From assembly GCA_963682025.1 (NCBI GenBank), contig OY821517.1, positions 293,895,670-293,959,669 of the forward strand: DNA of 64,000 bases, in the 5' to 3' direction. Below are positions 11,914-21,779 of the stretch, one piece after another. The stretch's first letter is position 1. The number at the start of each line of letters is the position of its first letter. Source of the stretch: Cordilura impudica (taxonomy: Eukaryota > Arthropoda > Insecta > Diptera > Scathophagidae). The translations under genes were made by a program, and so were the position numbers. Below the pieces are notes generated by a model. That model was given only the letters and a program-made list of their open reading frames with translations, ran no database searches and was not told the origin of the DNA.

Positions 11914-12021
11914 ATGGATTCAAGTTTCTTTTTTCATTCCTCATCATGCGACTCTGACGAAGAGCAAGATTTGAATAAAATTAGAAAGAAAATTCATGAT
12001 TCCACGATTTGGAGTCTTTAG
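11914..12021 (+). pseudogene. Harbinger transposase, N-terminal fragment
   Basis: A 35-codon frame beginning MDSSFFFHSSSCDSDEEQDL and ending STIWSL-stop. The Ser/acidic start followed by a basic IRKKIHDST segment resembles the N-termini of insect Harbinger transposases, though this is a short match made from memory. The DDE domain is missing. The 3' part overlaps the opposite-strand Myb fragment, so the deletion junction lies at roughly 11985-12010. Confidence 0.5.
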
Positions 12022-12265
12022 ATGGACGCCCAGAAAAATTTAACTTGGTCGTCAATTTCTCCCAAAGTCTGTTGGCTGTTGCTTTGCCTTGTGCGCAATT
12101 TGGCAAAATACCTTTGGCCAAGTCCGAGTGCTCTGCCATAAACTCAGCAAGTGCCTGCTTTTGCGTTGAATTTATTTTTGTTATTTTTGACCTAAAATTA
12201 TTTATCAACTCGATAGATAATTTGCTATCGTCTAAAATGTCGTACGGTTGCGTTTGAGTACTCAC
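11981..12265 (-). pseudogene. Harbinger Myb/SANT-like DNA-binding protein, 3'-truncated
   Basis: A 94-residue minus-strand frame starting MSTQTQPYDILDDSKLS. Residues about 30-90 fit the zeste-type Myb/SANT-like fold: STQKQALAEFMAEHSDLAKG, then KATANRLWEKLTTKLNFSG and SKSW. Harbinger elements carry such a Myb-like partner that takes the transposase to the nucleus and DNA. The frame ends right after SKSWNHEFSF, about where the third helix should be completed, because it has been joined to the transposase fragment. The ends and CAG duplications place it inside the Harbinger, so a host gene is unlikely. Confidence 0.6.
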
Positions 12266-12399
12266 TCGTTATCGAGTAACATCATTCGAAATTTCCATAC
12301 TTGTTACTCGATAGCGGCTGAGAGCATCCCAAAAGAAAAAATTTCGAACGTTCGAGTAGAATTTCGATCGCTATCGACTCCGAGAATTAGAGCCCAGAC

Positions 12400-12893
12400 C
12401 TGCACTTTAATTTATATTTTCTAAATTTCTAAATGTTTGTGAATCGGAATTGATTTTTTCTGAATTTTTAATGGAATTAAATAAATTTCAATTGATATAA
12501 TCTGAATTTTAAATGATATTTGGTTTTCTCGATTAAATTGAAAAATCTTAAATCTGCTCTCATCTGTAAATAAGACACTGTTCGTTTTTATGAATAAATA
12601 CTCCTTTTTCGATTAAATTGTGCTTAACTTCTTCGTGCTAATCAGGAACTAGCAAATAGTTTTAAGGTATATTTCCATGCCAATTTTTTCTACAATTTCT
12701 GCTGCTACATGTGTAGAGGTGATTTTGAGAATCCTTCTACTTTTCTTCACATGTCTGTTCACCTTTATAGTCAGCTTTCGAGCAGTACCAATATGGGAAA
12801 ATTTTAGAAAATTCTTGACCGCCATTAAAAAGCTTAATGATGAATCGCAACCTTCTTACAATTTCATTAATTTGTGGTGAAGATTATTTGTTT
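12400..12893 (-). pseudogene. Tc1-like transposase relic
   Basis: Read on the minus strand, broken frames give STHVAAEIVEKIGMEIYLKT, then NSVLFTDESRFKIF. The latter matches the first catalytic motif of Tc1-type transposases (VLFSDESRF). Several stops and frameshifts interrupt it, and no terminal repeats were found. The plus-strand frame at 12677-12880 is its antisense shadow. Confidence 0.45.
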
Positions 12894-13239
12894 AATGCAA
12901 CTCTAATATTATATTTCTTTCATCTGCATGTTTTCCCATTTTAACAGTCTTTTGATTACGACAGAAGAAACTGAAATTCATAATGGTACTTTTCTGAAAC
13001 CTGGTAATAACTTACTACTCAAAACTTTGAGTTATCAAAGAAAATATGGTTGTGTGAATAATTTTGTCCCAATTGAAATGGATCAAATATATAATTACCA
13101 ATAATGTTTTAATGTTTAATTAATGTTTGATTAATATTTGGTGTAAACAACATATGGCCATAGATTTAATTCTATATGTACAAAACGAAGAAAATTAATT
13201 CAAATTAAAGTTATTTCTTTTTAAACTTTTTCTTTTAAC

Positions 13240-13550
13240 AATACTCTCTGTCTGTCTGTCCTGGGCAACCCCATTCCCCCTTCTCCAATTGATCTGAAAC
13301 CTGGCCCATAGTTTTGTTGCGACAATAGATTAATTTTGGGGTAGTCATGCACAGTCACGCATAGTCACGGAGTGATCTAAATGTCTTTACCCTCGTTCGA
13401 TCGATCTGAAACTTGGTCCATACACTGGGTGTGAAAAAAGATTAACTTTGACTTAGACACGCACAGTCACGCATAGTCACGGAGTGTTTTAAAACCCATT
13501 TCCCCGTGTCCGATCGATCTGAAACTTGGTCAACAGACTTGTTACCAAAT
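13240..13550. repeat. Tandem repeat, about 110-125 bp unit, roughly 2.5 copies
   Basis: Units share CGATCTGAAACtTGGtCC, then GATTAAcTTTG, then CACAGTCACGCATAGTCACG and GAGTG, seen at about 13290-13375 and 13396-13480, with a partial third unit to 13550. A short TCTGTCTGTCTGTC run precedes it. The array lies in the intron between exons 3 and 4 of the host gene. Confidence 0.6.
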
Positions 13551-13737
13551 ATTAATTTTAAAATAGATTTAATAATAGAGCTTTAATAAAAACTTTGTTT
13601 TTATGGGTTAGATTACTAATTATATGTTCTGAGCAATGAACTTCTACGTAATAAATGATTTTTTCTAGCTTTGTTTCCTTAAGATTTCTTTTACACCACT
13701 ATCGGGCTGATTTAAGTATAAACATATGTATATTTAC

Positions 13738-13965
13738 CTTGGCTTTGGTTTATACATTCCATAATATTCTTTATTTTCTTGTTCGTCTTGAATATCACCA
13801 TCTTCATCAGTATTATCATCTTGTAATTCTTGCTGCTGCTGCTGCTGCTGTCGATACTTCTTTCTATTATTAACATCACAGTTTGATTTTAAAATAAATT
13901 CAGTTTTTTTAGTGGCAAAATTTGCTTTGGGAAAACGCAATGAACTGCCACGAGATTTGCTACCA
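13738..13965 (-). CDS. Host gene, internal exon 3: polyglutamine and acidic segment
   Basis: A 228-bp minus-strand exon bounded by a TTTTCAG acceptor (AG at 13967-13966) and a GTAAAT donor (from 13737). It carries one leading and two trailing bases, so both junctions are phase 2 and agree with exons 2 and 4. It encodes GSKSRGSSLRFPKANFATKK, then a run of seven Gln and an acidic segment with DDNTDEDGDIQDEQE, ending MYKPKP. The paired splice sites and the non-repetitive sequence separate it from the surrounding transposons. A copia element begins 10 bp upstream of the acceptor. No family is recognised. Confidence 0.65.
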
Positions 13966-13975
13966 CTGAAAATGT

Positions 13976-14120
13976 TGTTGAAATTGTTTATAATGAATTA
14001 AAACTTGATATATTGTTATATTATAACTATTCTATTAATCATGTTAGTTTTCTGTTTTGAACTGAAATGTCTTATTTACTATATTTTTTCTTCACTTCAA
14101 TAAAAACAATTAATTCAATA
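13976..14120 (+). repeat. copia 5' LTR
   Basis: Begins TGTTGAAATTGTTTATAATG and ends AACAATTAATTCAATA. It matches the right LTR apart from a short indel region near its start and scattered substitutions. At about 145 bp it is shorter than the Drosophila copia LTR. Confidence 0.85.
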
Positions 14121-14135
14121 GGTTATGGGACCAGC
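14121..14135 (+). promoter_or_regulatory. copia primer-binding site (half-tRNA type)
   Basis: GGTTATGGGACCAGC directly abuts the LTR. It closely resembles the Drosophila copia site (GGTTATGGGCCCAG), which pairs with an internally cleaved initiator methionine tRNA. Confidence 0.75.
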
Positions 14136-14330
14136 TCCTTAGAAAAATATTTCAAATAAATAAAAAAAAAAATAGATTGTGAAATCATTAAAAAAAAAAA
14201 GGATAAATTCGTGGAATTATTGAAGTCGTTAAATAAAACAAAAAGCGGTATTTTATTTTTAATAGTGTGATCGAGCCAATCAAGAAAATAAATTCAAGAA
14301 AAATATCAAAAAGATATTCAAGAATACAAA

Positions 14331-15051
14331 ATGGAATTTTCAAAAACATTGAAACCATTATCTGGTGAGTCTGACTGGCCAATTTGGAAAAGGAAGATAA
14401 GAGATCTCCTTGAATTCTATGACGGTGCTCTAGATGTAGTAGACAACAGTCTTACAAAGCCAGAACCCATAGAAACTGGTGCCACAGATGAGCAAATCAA
14501 GGAACACAAAAAGCAAGCTGAATTATACCGAAAAGCAAACTGCTGTGCAAAAAGCCTTATAACTACTACAATAACAGATGAAATCTATCAAAAGGTGATA
14601 GATAAAGCATCTGCTTATGATATGTGGAAAGCGTTAAATCAACAATTTGAAGCAACTTCAAAAGATCAATTGTACAAGATGTGCAATGATTTATTTTCGT
14701 TTAAGTGGAGTGAAGATAATGATGTTTCTTCTCATGTTTCAACATTAAGAAGTCTTTGGGGAGAAATCAACAACGGATTACGTATGAAAGGAGAAAATAC
14801 ATTGCCAGAATTATTAATTGTTTGCAAAATTTTAAATGTTCTGCCAAGCTCTTTTGAGATGTTCAAATCAAGTTGGATGATGCTTACGAGGGATGCAAAT
14901 AAATCGTTGGACGAACTAATTATGCAATTGTGTTTGTATGAACGAAATTTCAAAAAGAGTGATAATATTAGTTCTAGTCAAGAAGCTTTGACAATTAATC
15001 AAAAAAAAAAGTGCTAGAGGCAAGTTTAATAATAAATTAAATAAAAAAAAT
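14331..15051 (+). pseudogene. copia gag region
   Basis: From ATG at 14331 (MEFSKTLKPLSGESDWPIWK) a capsid-like domain of about 225 residues runs open to a frameshift in the A run at 15001-15010. The zinc knuckle CHYCKKRGHWLKEC follows in another frame from 15058. The family role is virus-like particle assembly and RNA packaging. The single frameshift separates capsid from the knuckle and polymerase parts. Confidence 0.8.
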
Positions 15052-15054
15052 GAT

Positions 15055-18000
15055 ATGTGCCATTATTGCAAAAAGAGAGGTCATTGGTTAAAAGAATGTC
15101 GCAAGTGGATAGCTGATGGCTGCCCTAACAAGTTAAGGTCAACCATTTCAAATTCAAGCCATTCAAATGTTGCTCTTCATTCAGTATCTAGTGAATTAAA
15201 TGCAGCTATATCAAGCATAGATTGGTGGGTGGATAATGGAGCTACCAGACACGTTACGAATTCTTGTGAATTTTATGATGAATATGAAAAGTTTAATGAG
15301 CCTCATACCATTCAAGCAGCTGGTAAAGAAGTATTGAAAGCTCTAGGAAAAGGCACAATTAAAGTTATATCCAAAGTTAACAATAATAATCTAAAAATGG
15401 AATTGAAGGATGTGTGGTATGTACCAGGTATAAGTAGAAATCTATTTTCGGTATTAGCCGCACATGACAGAAATTCTTCAAGTGAATTTAAGTCTACAAG
15501 AACTAAATGTTATATGAAAGTTAATGATAATGTCATATTATGTGGAAATCGTTTTGCAAATGGATCGTTATATAAAATTAATTTTACACCTATAACTCCA
15601 AATCAAAAAGTTAACTCAGCAGTTGACAGTTCAATGTTGCAGCTATACCATGAAAGGTGGGGACATCAAGATAAAAATCATGTTAAGAGGAAACTTGAAA
15701 AGGAAATGGGCATTATAGTCAAATATCAGAATGACTTGTGTGAGCCTTGTATCTATGGAAAAGCATGCAGATTACCATTTGGAAGACGTCATACAGCCAG
15801 CAACAGCTCCAGGTGAGGTTATAAGTACAGACGTGTGTGGTCCTTTTCCTCCTTCCTTTAAAGGTTTTAAATACTTAATTGTATATAAAGATGATTACAC
15901 CAAATACAGATATGGTTATGTAGTAAAAAACAAATCTGATGTAAGGGATACCTTAGTGGAAATGCTAGCACATGCTAAAAGTCAAGGTCATACTATTAAA
16001 ACATTGCTCAGTGACAATGGTGGAGAATTTACAAATGCTGCTGTTAAGAAGATATTATCGCAGAATGGAATAAATCAAAAATTGACTGCTCCATATACTC
16101 CTCAACAGAATGGTAGCGCTGAAAGAGAGAACAGAACAATTGTAGAGATTTCAAGGACTTTCAAATATTCAAATTCCGAAGTTGTATTTCCAGAATTTTT
16201 ATGGGCTGAGTTTACAAAAACAGCTATTTACATTCTTAACAGAACTGGGAAATCATCAGTTGCAGATGTTAGTCCTCATGAATTATGGCGTGACAAGAAG
16301 CCTAGAATACGTCACCTACGCATAATTGGTTCTACTTGCTATGTTCATGTTCCTAGTCAAAAACGTAGAAAAATGGATAAGAAAGCTGAAAAGGGTTACC
16401 TTATTTGATATGACGGTGATGAGAGATATAGAGTCTACATTAAAAAAGGAAACAAAGTTCAAGTTTCAAGAGACTTCAAATTTGTTGAAAATGTCGATGA
16501 TTATGTTGACAGAAATTGTGATCAGTTCAAAGAGCAATCTAATAAAATTAAGAGTGCAACAAAATCTGATACAAAAGATAATGTAACAATAAGCTGTAAA
16601 CAAAATTATGACGCAGATAATTTGGGAGATAATAACGAAAGCTTAACAGAAGACTTTGAGGGTTTTGAAGAATCGTCTTTAGATGAAGCGATGCAAGATG
16701 CTGAATCGCAATGTGAAGAAGTTCAAGAAGAAGATGTAGTGAAAGATGCCGAACTACAAAATGATGAATTTCGAAGAGGTAATGTAGTTCAAGATGCAAA
16801 ACTGCAACATGGTAAACGTCAAAGAGAGAATTCCGATAAAAGTGATGAAGAAGATGAACCAAATACAAAACGTCTAAGAAATCGTACCATCCTTATTAAG
16901 AATTCAATTCATAATGATTTTTTAATGATGTCGCAAGAATTTGTAAATAAGATTTCTACTCCAACATCATATGCAGAAGCTATTGAAAGTAGTCAAAAAG
17001 AAGAATGGGTTAAAGCTATGAAATCAGAAATAAATTCTTTAAAGGATAACCAAACATGGGTACTAACAGAATTACCAAAAGGAACAATTGCTCTTCCAGG
17101 AAAATGAGTTTTCAGAATAAAAACAAATTCTGACGGTAGCGTTGACAAGTATAAGGCAAGACTTGTGATCAAAGGGTTTAAACAGAAAAAAGGAGTTGAC
17201 TACGATCAAACTTTTACCCCAGTTGCCAAGATGTCAACTATTCGATCACTGTTAAGTATTGCCGCTACTGAAAATTTACATTTAGCACAATTTGATGTGT
17301 CCACAGCCTTTTTATATGGTGAGTTAGAAGAAAATATATACATGAAAAAACCAGAAGGATTTAGTGATCGCACAAACAAAGTTTGTCATTTGAAACGAAG
17401 TTTGTACGGTTTGAAACAAGCGCCTAGATGCTGGAATGCTCGCATGGGAAAATTCTTGCAAAGACTTGATTTTCAAACAAGCTCAGCTAATACTTGTTTA
17501 TATGTAAGGGAGAAAAATGGAAATAAGTTGATTCTAGCTCTCTGTGTAGATGCCGGTTTGGTTGCTGCTTCCGAAATTAAAGATTTAAATGAATTTTGAA
17601 AATAACTTAAATCAGAGTTTAAAATCGTATATAAAGATGCAAATTATTTTCTTGGCTTGGAAATAGAGAAAAGTGCTGAACATATCAAGATATCTCAAAA
17701 AGCCTATGCAAAGAAAATACTGGAACGATTTAATTTCTCGGAATGTCGACCTGTTTCAACACCAATGTAAAAGGTTGGAACTAATACAAAAAAAAGCAGG
17801 GAAAGAAATAGACTTTCCATACAGACAAGCAGTTGGTGCTCTAATGTACCTTATGTTAGGAACTAGACCAGACTTGGCGTATGCCGTTGGTTTTCTGTCA
17901 AGATCTCTAGAAAATCCTACTACAGAAGATGTCCTACGTGTCAAACGTGTATTCAGATATATTTCTAGGACATTAAATATTGGCATTGTTTATAAAAAGA

Positions 18001-18383
18001 AAGGACCGAAGATGCTAGAGTGTTTTAGTCATGCTGATTTTGGTGGATGTATGAGTACAGGGCGTTCTACATCCGGTGTTGTTGTTTGTTATGCTGGTGG
18101 AGCAATATCCTGGTTAAGTCAGAGACAAACTATGGTATCAACATCAACAACTGAAGCAGAAATTGTAGCTGCTAACGAAGCCGCAAAAGAAATAATTTGG
18201 CTAAAACGACTCTATGGGGATGTTACAAATTTTAACAAAATTCCTGTAATACAAATTGACAATACTGCAGCTATTCGTTTAGCTCAAAATCCCGAGTTTC
18301 ATAAAAGGACGAAACATATTGCATTGAAGCATTATTTTATAAGAGAAAAAGTTACAGAGGGTCATTTGTTAGTGATCGTTTAA
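15055..18383 (+). pseudogene. copia pol region: protease, integrase, reverse transcriptase, RNase H
   Basis: In order: zinc knuckle; protease motif VDNGATRH, where Ser is usual instead of Asn; integrase HHCC zinc site (HERWGH..CEPC) and an intact integrase triad in DVCGP, SDNGGEF and ERENR; reverse transcriptase from about 16990; RNase H from about 18020 (HADFGG, STTEAE, IDNTAA). Breaks: a frameshift near 15790, TGA codons at 16406 and 17105, a stop at 17597 and a frameshift near 17765. The active site usually read YVDD is CVDA here, which removes a catalytic aspartate. Confidence 0.85.
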
Positions 18384-18414
18384 ATATTAGTTAATTCATT
18401 TAAACAAGGGACAG

Positions 18415-18553
18415 TGTTGAAATTGTTTATAATGAACTTGTTATATTGTTATATTATAACTATTCTATTAATCATGTTAGTTTTCTGTTTTGATCTGAAA
18501 TGTCTTATTTACTATATTTGCTCTTCACTTCAATAAAAACAATTAATTCAATA
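18415..18553 (+). repeat. copia 3' LTR
   Basis: Begins TGTTGAAATTGTTTATAATG after the purine tract and ends TTAATTCAATA before the AATGT target duplication. It carries AATAAA in CAATAAAAACAATT, as does the left copy. Confidence 0.85.
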
Positions 18554-18558
18554 AATGT

Positions 18559-19030
18559 ATATTTAAGATTAAAAATTGTATATGCTCATTAATTAATTTG
18601 TCCATTTGTAATCCAAGTAACATGAAATAATTCCTTGTTTTTTTCATTCAAAATTCACTTCAACTTGAATAATATTTGTATTTGTTAATTTATCGATAGT
18701 CTTAGCTGCAATTTGACCTAATGACACCAATATTTTAATTATTCAAAATGAAAAAAAAAAAAAAAATCGAATGGTCTCGAAAAATTTTAATAAAGAAAAT
18801 GGATTTCATATGTCATGATATTACACGTGCTAAGGAGCCATGAGCGCGAAAATAGCATAAGTGTAAAAATTAAGATTTTGTAGGACAATGTTTTTTTTTT
18901 TATTATCTTTACTTTATCTTTAGTATGTAAACACAGATGCAGAACACGCGTTTTGAAGGGACTACGCTTTTTGAACCTTCAACACGGCCAGTAACATAGC
19001 ATACGTTTATGTATTTTATATTTTATAATA
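18559..19030. other. Host intron segment
   Basis: AT-rich intronic DNA. It contains CAGAACACGCGTTTT at 18940-18954, whose exact inverse is at 26987-27001. No coding sequence was recognised. Confidence 0.4.
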
Positions 19031-19388
19031 TCTATAATATTAATAGGCTAGACGATTCCTTGTGACTGATGTTTAGTTCTACCGTTTTATCCCGATTTTG
19101 ACCAAACGTATATTGTTTGAAATGTATTTCTCTTCAGCCGTTTTACAGATTTTTTAATTTTTTCCTTTGTTTTGAGTAAATTGCATTTAAAGTTGCTACT
19201 AACACATACATAAAATAATACAATGCTATGTGTGTGTTTATTAAATTTGTTAATGTGTTTGTAAAAAAAATGAGTTTGTTTTTTGTGTTGATTTGTGAAT
19301 TGGCTATAATTGATTAGGGTTTTTATTTAATGAAAAAATAAAATTTCCTAGAATTTGCGCTCGAATTTCGAGGTCTGGAATCTGCTAG
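19031..19388 (+). mobile_element. Nonautonomous Helitron, copy 1
   Basis: 358 bp starting TCTATAATATTAATAGGC and ending CTAG, with an upstream hairpin CTCGAATTTCGAG (6-bp stem) 12 bases before the CTAG. TC at the start, a short hairpin and CTRR at the end define Helitrons. The flanks are A and T, the preferred A-T insertion site. Two other copies lie at 49323-49689 and 56917-57272. Confidence 0.75.
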
Positions 19389-19645
19389 TATATTTTATTT
19401 TTCTTTCTCGGCCTTTCTTTTTGCTATTTCTACACTCAATATTTCCTTTTCCGCGAGTCTTGCTCAGGCAATCGCCGTGTTAAGTCGTTTTTCTAGTTGT
19501 GTGCACATAATTCAATAAACCGGTTATCACGTTAACATACTCTCAAAAAAAAAACTTATATTCTCTTTATAAAAAAAAAAAATAATACTTTTTTTTTCTG
19601 AAAGTATAAAATACTCCATCTTTTCAAGGGTTGAGCCACCCGAAA

Positions 19646-21647
19646 ATGAATGGTTCTTATCCCCTAAACCATAATCGGTTCAGGGAACTCGGTTCCAACG
19701 AAGACTTATCGCGAAGCAAACGCTTTCGCGATGGTGAATTCATTTCTCTCCCAGAAATAAGACAATGCGACGATCATATTCCACGTTATCTTGTCATATC
19801 AACCAATATAAATAAGGAATTAACATCAAAACCGATTTCAGCATATAATGTTTTTCAAATAGAAAAGGGTTTAAATTTTATCTCAAAAGAATACACTGAT
19901 GTAGTTGAACTCAAATCAGGCGATCTCCTTATAAAAACCAAAAACCTAAAGGCTGCCGAAAAATTTAGGAAAGCAAATTACATTGACACAATTCAAGTTT
20001 CAATTACTTACCATAAAGCCCTTAATTATGTACAAGGCAAAATTTTCTAAAAAAAAATTATATATTTGTCGGAAGATGAATTAATTGAAGGCCTAAAAGA
20101 TCAAAAAGTTGTCGAAATCAGGAAAATAATGAAGAAAGAAGATGATAAGCTCGTACCAACAGGAGCAGCAGTTATAACTTTTGATCTGATAAGACATCCT
20201 GAATACCTTAAGCTTGGCTGGGAATGAGTTAAAATTAATGAATACATCCCAAACCCTATGAGATGCAAAAACTGCCAAAAGTTAGGACACACGAAAAATC
20301 GTTGCAAAAATCCAGAACTATGCAGAGAATTTGGAGAAATAACACCACATAACCCTTGCAGCAAGAAGTTTTGCGTAAATTGTAGTGTCGAAACTCATGC
20401 CTCATATGAATCTACATGTCCATCTTTTCTAAAACACAAGGCTGTTCTAAAGATTAAAATAGACAAAAGATGTACTATCAGGGAAGCCTGGAAAACTTAC
20501 AACTTAAATCCAGAATCACATCAAATATTCACAAAAAATAACCCTAAACCTACATTTGCAAACATTACCAAAAGTACAAAAAATGTAACATTCGAAAAAG
20601 AAAAACAGTTAAAAAATGATAAAACAACTATTGAAATCAACAACAGAACTATTTTAAATCAAGAAAAAGTAAAACAAAAAACTCAAAAAGAAATAATACA
20701 ACATACAAGAACAACAACAGACAAACCAGAAGGAAAAAAATCAAATTCAACAACAACAAGTAAGAAAATTATAGTCGGTCTAGACCGACTATACGATACC
20801 CTATACCATGCGTTTAGAGACCCTATCTCTTAGGCCCAACTAACTGGACATAGAAAATAAGCAAAAACCAAATTTGAGTGGGATTTTTATTAATTTTTTT
20901 GGCTGCAGATATGAAAAAGTTCATATCGGATGCTGTATCTATATAGGGACTTGGTCCAAAAATGGACCGATCCTGATCATGTTTGGTAAAGTCTCTTGTA
21001 TTTTGCAAAAATATATACAAACAAAATTTGAGAAGAATCAGTGCAATATTTTTGTTTTTTAATAGATTTAAGTGAAGATCGGGAAGCAGCTCTATATGGG
21101 GTCAAAGGGATCATTTTTGGACTACTCATTAATGGATGTAATGAACGCATACAAACCCAATTTGAGTAAGATCTATATGACAATTTGGATCTTATGGCAA
21201 TTTATGTCGATTTCATATGGGTAATTTGTATGGGGGCTAGGTCTGAACATGGACCGATTCTCACCAATTTCAATAGCGTTCATCCTATGGCCGATAAAAG
21301 CTTATGTACCAAATTTCGTCAAAATACATTCATATTTGCGACCTGCAGTTTGATTACAAGCTTTACATGGACACACAGACGGACGGACGGACATTGTTAA
21401 ATCAACTCAGAAAGTGATTCTGATTCGATCGGTATAATTAAAGATGGGTCTAGGTCAAATATTTTTGGTTGTTACAAACAGCAGCACAAAGTCATTATAC
21501 CCAAACCACATAGTGGTATAGGGTATAAAAACTGACAACATTAAACACCCGCTAGAAAATACAAATCACTCTACAATGGAAATTGACAGCGAAACAGAAA
21601 CTAATCTATCAACACCAAAAAGAACATCACAAACCCTTGATACATAA
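19646..21647 (+). pseudogene. I-like LINE ORF1 (gag-like), interrupted
   Basis: Read from ATG at 19646 (MNGSYPLNHNRFRELGSNED). Two in-frame stops (20048 and about 20225) lie in otherwise continuous coding sequence. A knuckle CKNCQKLGHTKNRC is followed by degenerate ones in which a ligand Cys is replaced (CREFGE). A Lys/Thr-rich tail runs to 20755. After the inserted repeat the same ORF finishes at 21528-21647, ending TSQTLDT-stop. The family role is RNA binding in the retrotransposition particle. Confidence 0.7.
20756..21527 (+). mobile_element. INE-1/Helentron-like element inside the LINE's ORF1
   Basis: About 770 bp from ACAAGTAAGAAAATTATAGT through the palindrome AGTCGGTCTAGACCGACT to GGTATAGGGTATAA. 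The host ORF1 is readable on both sides, so the inserted boundaries are well fixed. No target duplication is visible, in keeping with rolling-circle-type insertion. This copy is the near mirror of copy B at 3836-4618. Confidence 0.75.
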
Positions 21648-21779
21648 TCTCCTGGAAATTACCTATCCCCATACTCTAAAGCAATTTATTATGACATTAA
21701 AAGCCAAATGGGAAAAGAAAAAACAAAATCTCAAAATGATGAAAAAAATTAAACATCTTCCTTATTTTTTATTTTCTAT

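Larger units (their letters stand above)
10976..12394. mobile_element. PIF/Harbinger element, internally deleted
   Basis: A 1419-bp element with terminal inverted repeats: GGCTCTAATTCCCGCAGT at the left, and GGCTCTAATTCTCGGAGT read inward from the right. The 3-bp duplication CAG lies at 10973-10975 and 12395-12397. A CWG or TWA duplication is typical of PIF/Harbinger. It keeps the first part of a transposase on the plus strand and the first part of a Myb-like gene on the minus strand, facing each other. These are the two proteins autonomous Harbingers encode, so the middle has been deleted. A hAT MITE has inserted at 11091-11749. Confidence 0.75.
13976..18553 (+). mobile_element. Ty1/copia LTR retrotransposon, complete structure, dead coding region
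   Basis: 4578 bp with short direct LTRs (13976-14120 and 18415-18553) and the 5-bp target duplication AATGT at 13971-13975 and 18554-18558. A primer-binding site follows the left LTR, and a purine tract (AAGGGACAG) precedes the right one. Coding order is gag, protease, integrase, reverse transcriptase, RNase H, as in copia. Frameshifts, nonsense codons and a changed reverse transcriptase active site make it inactive. It stands antisense to the host gene, in the intron before exon 3. Confidence 0.9.

Noticed and set aside
12677..12880. Plus-strand hydrophobic frame
   Set aside because: Antisense of the Tc1-like relic.
14121..14135. Possible tRNA gene fragment
   Set aside because: The sequence is a copia-type primer site abutting an LTR; no cloverleaf flanks it.
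16548..16868. Minus-strand Leu/His-rich frame of 106 codons
   Set aside because: Antisense of the acidic linker of copia pol.
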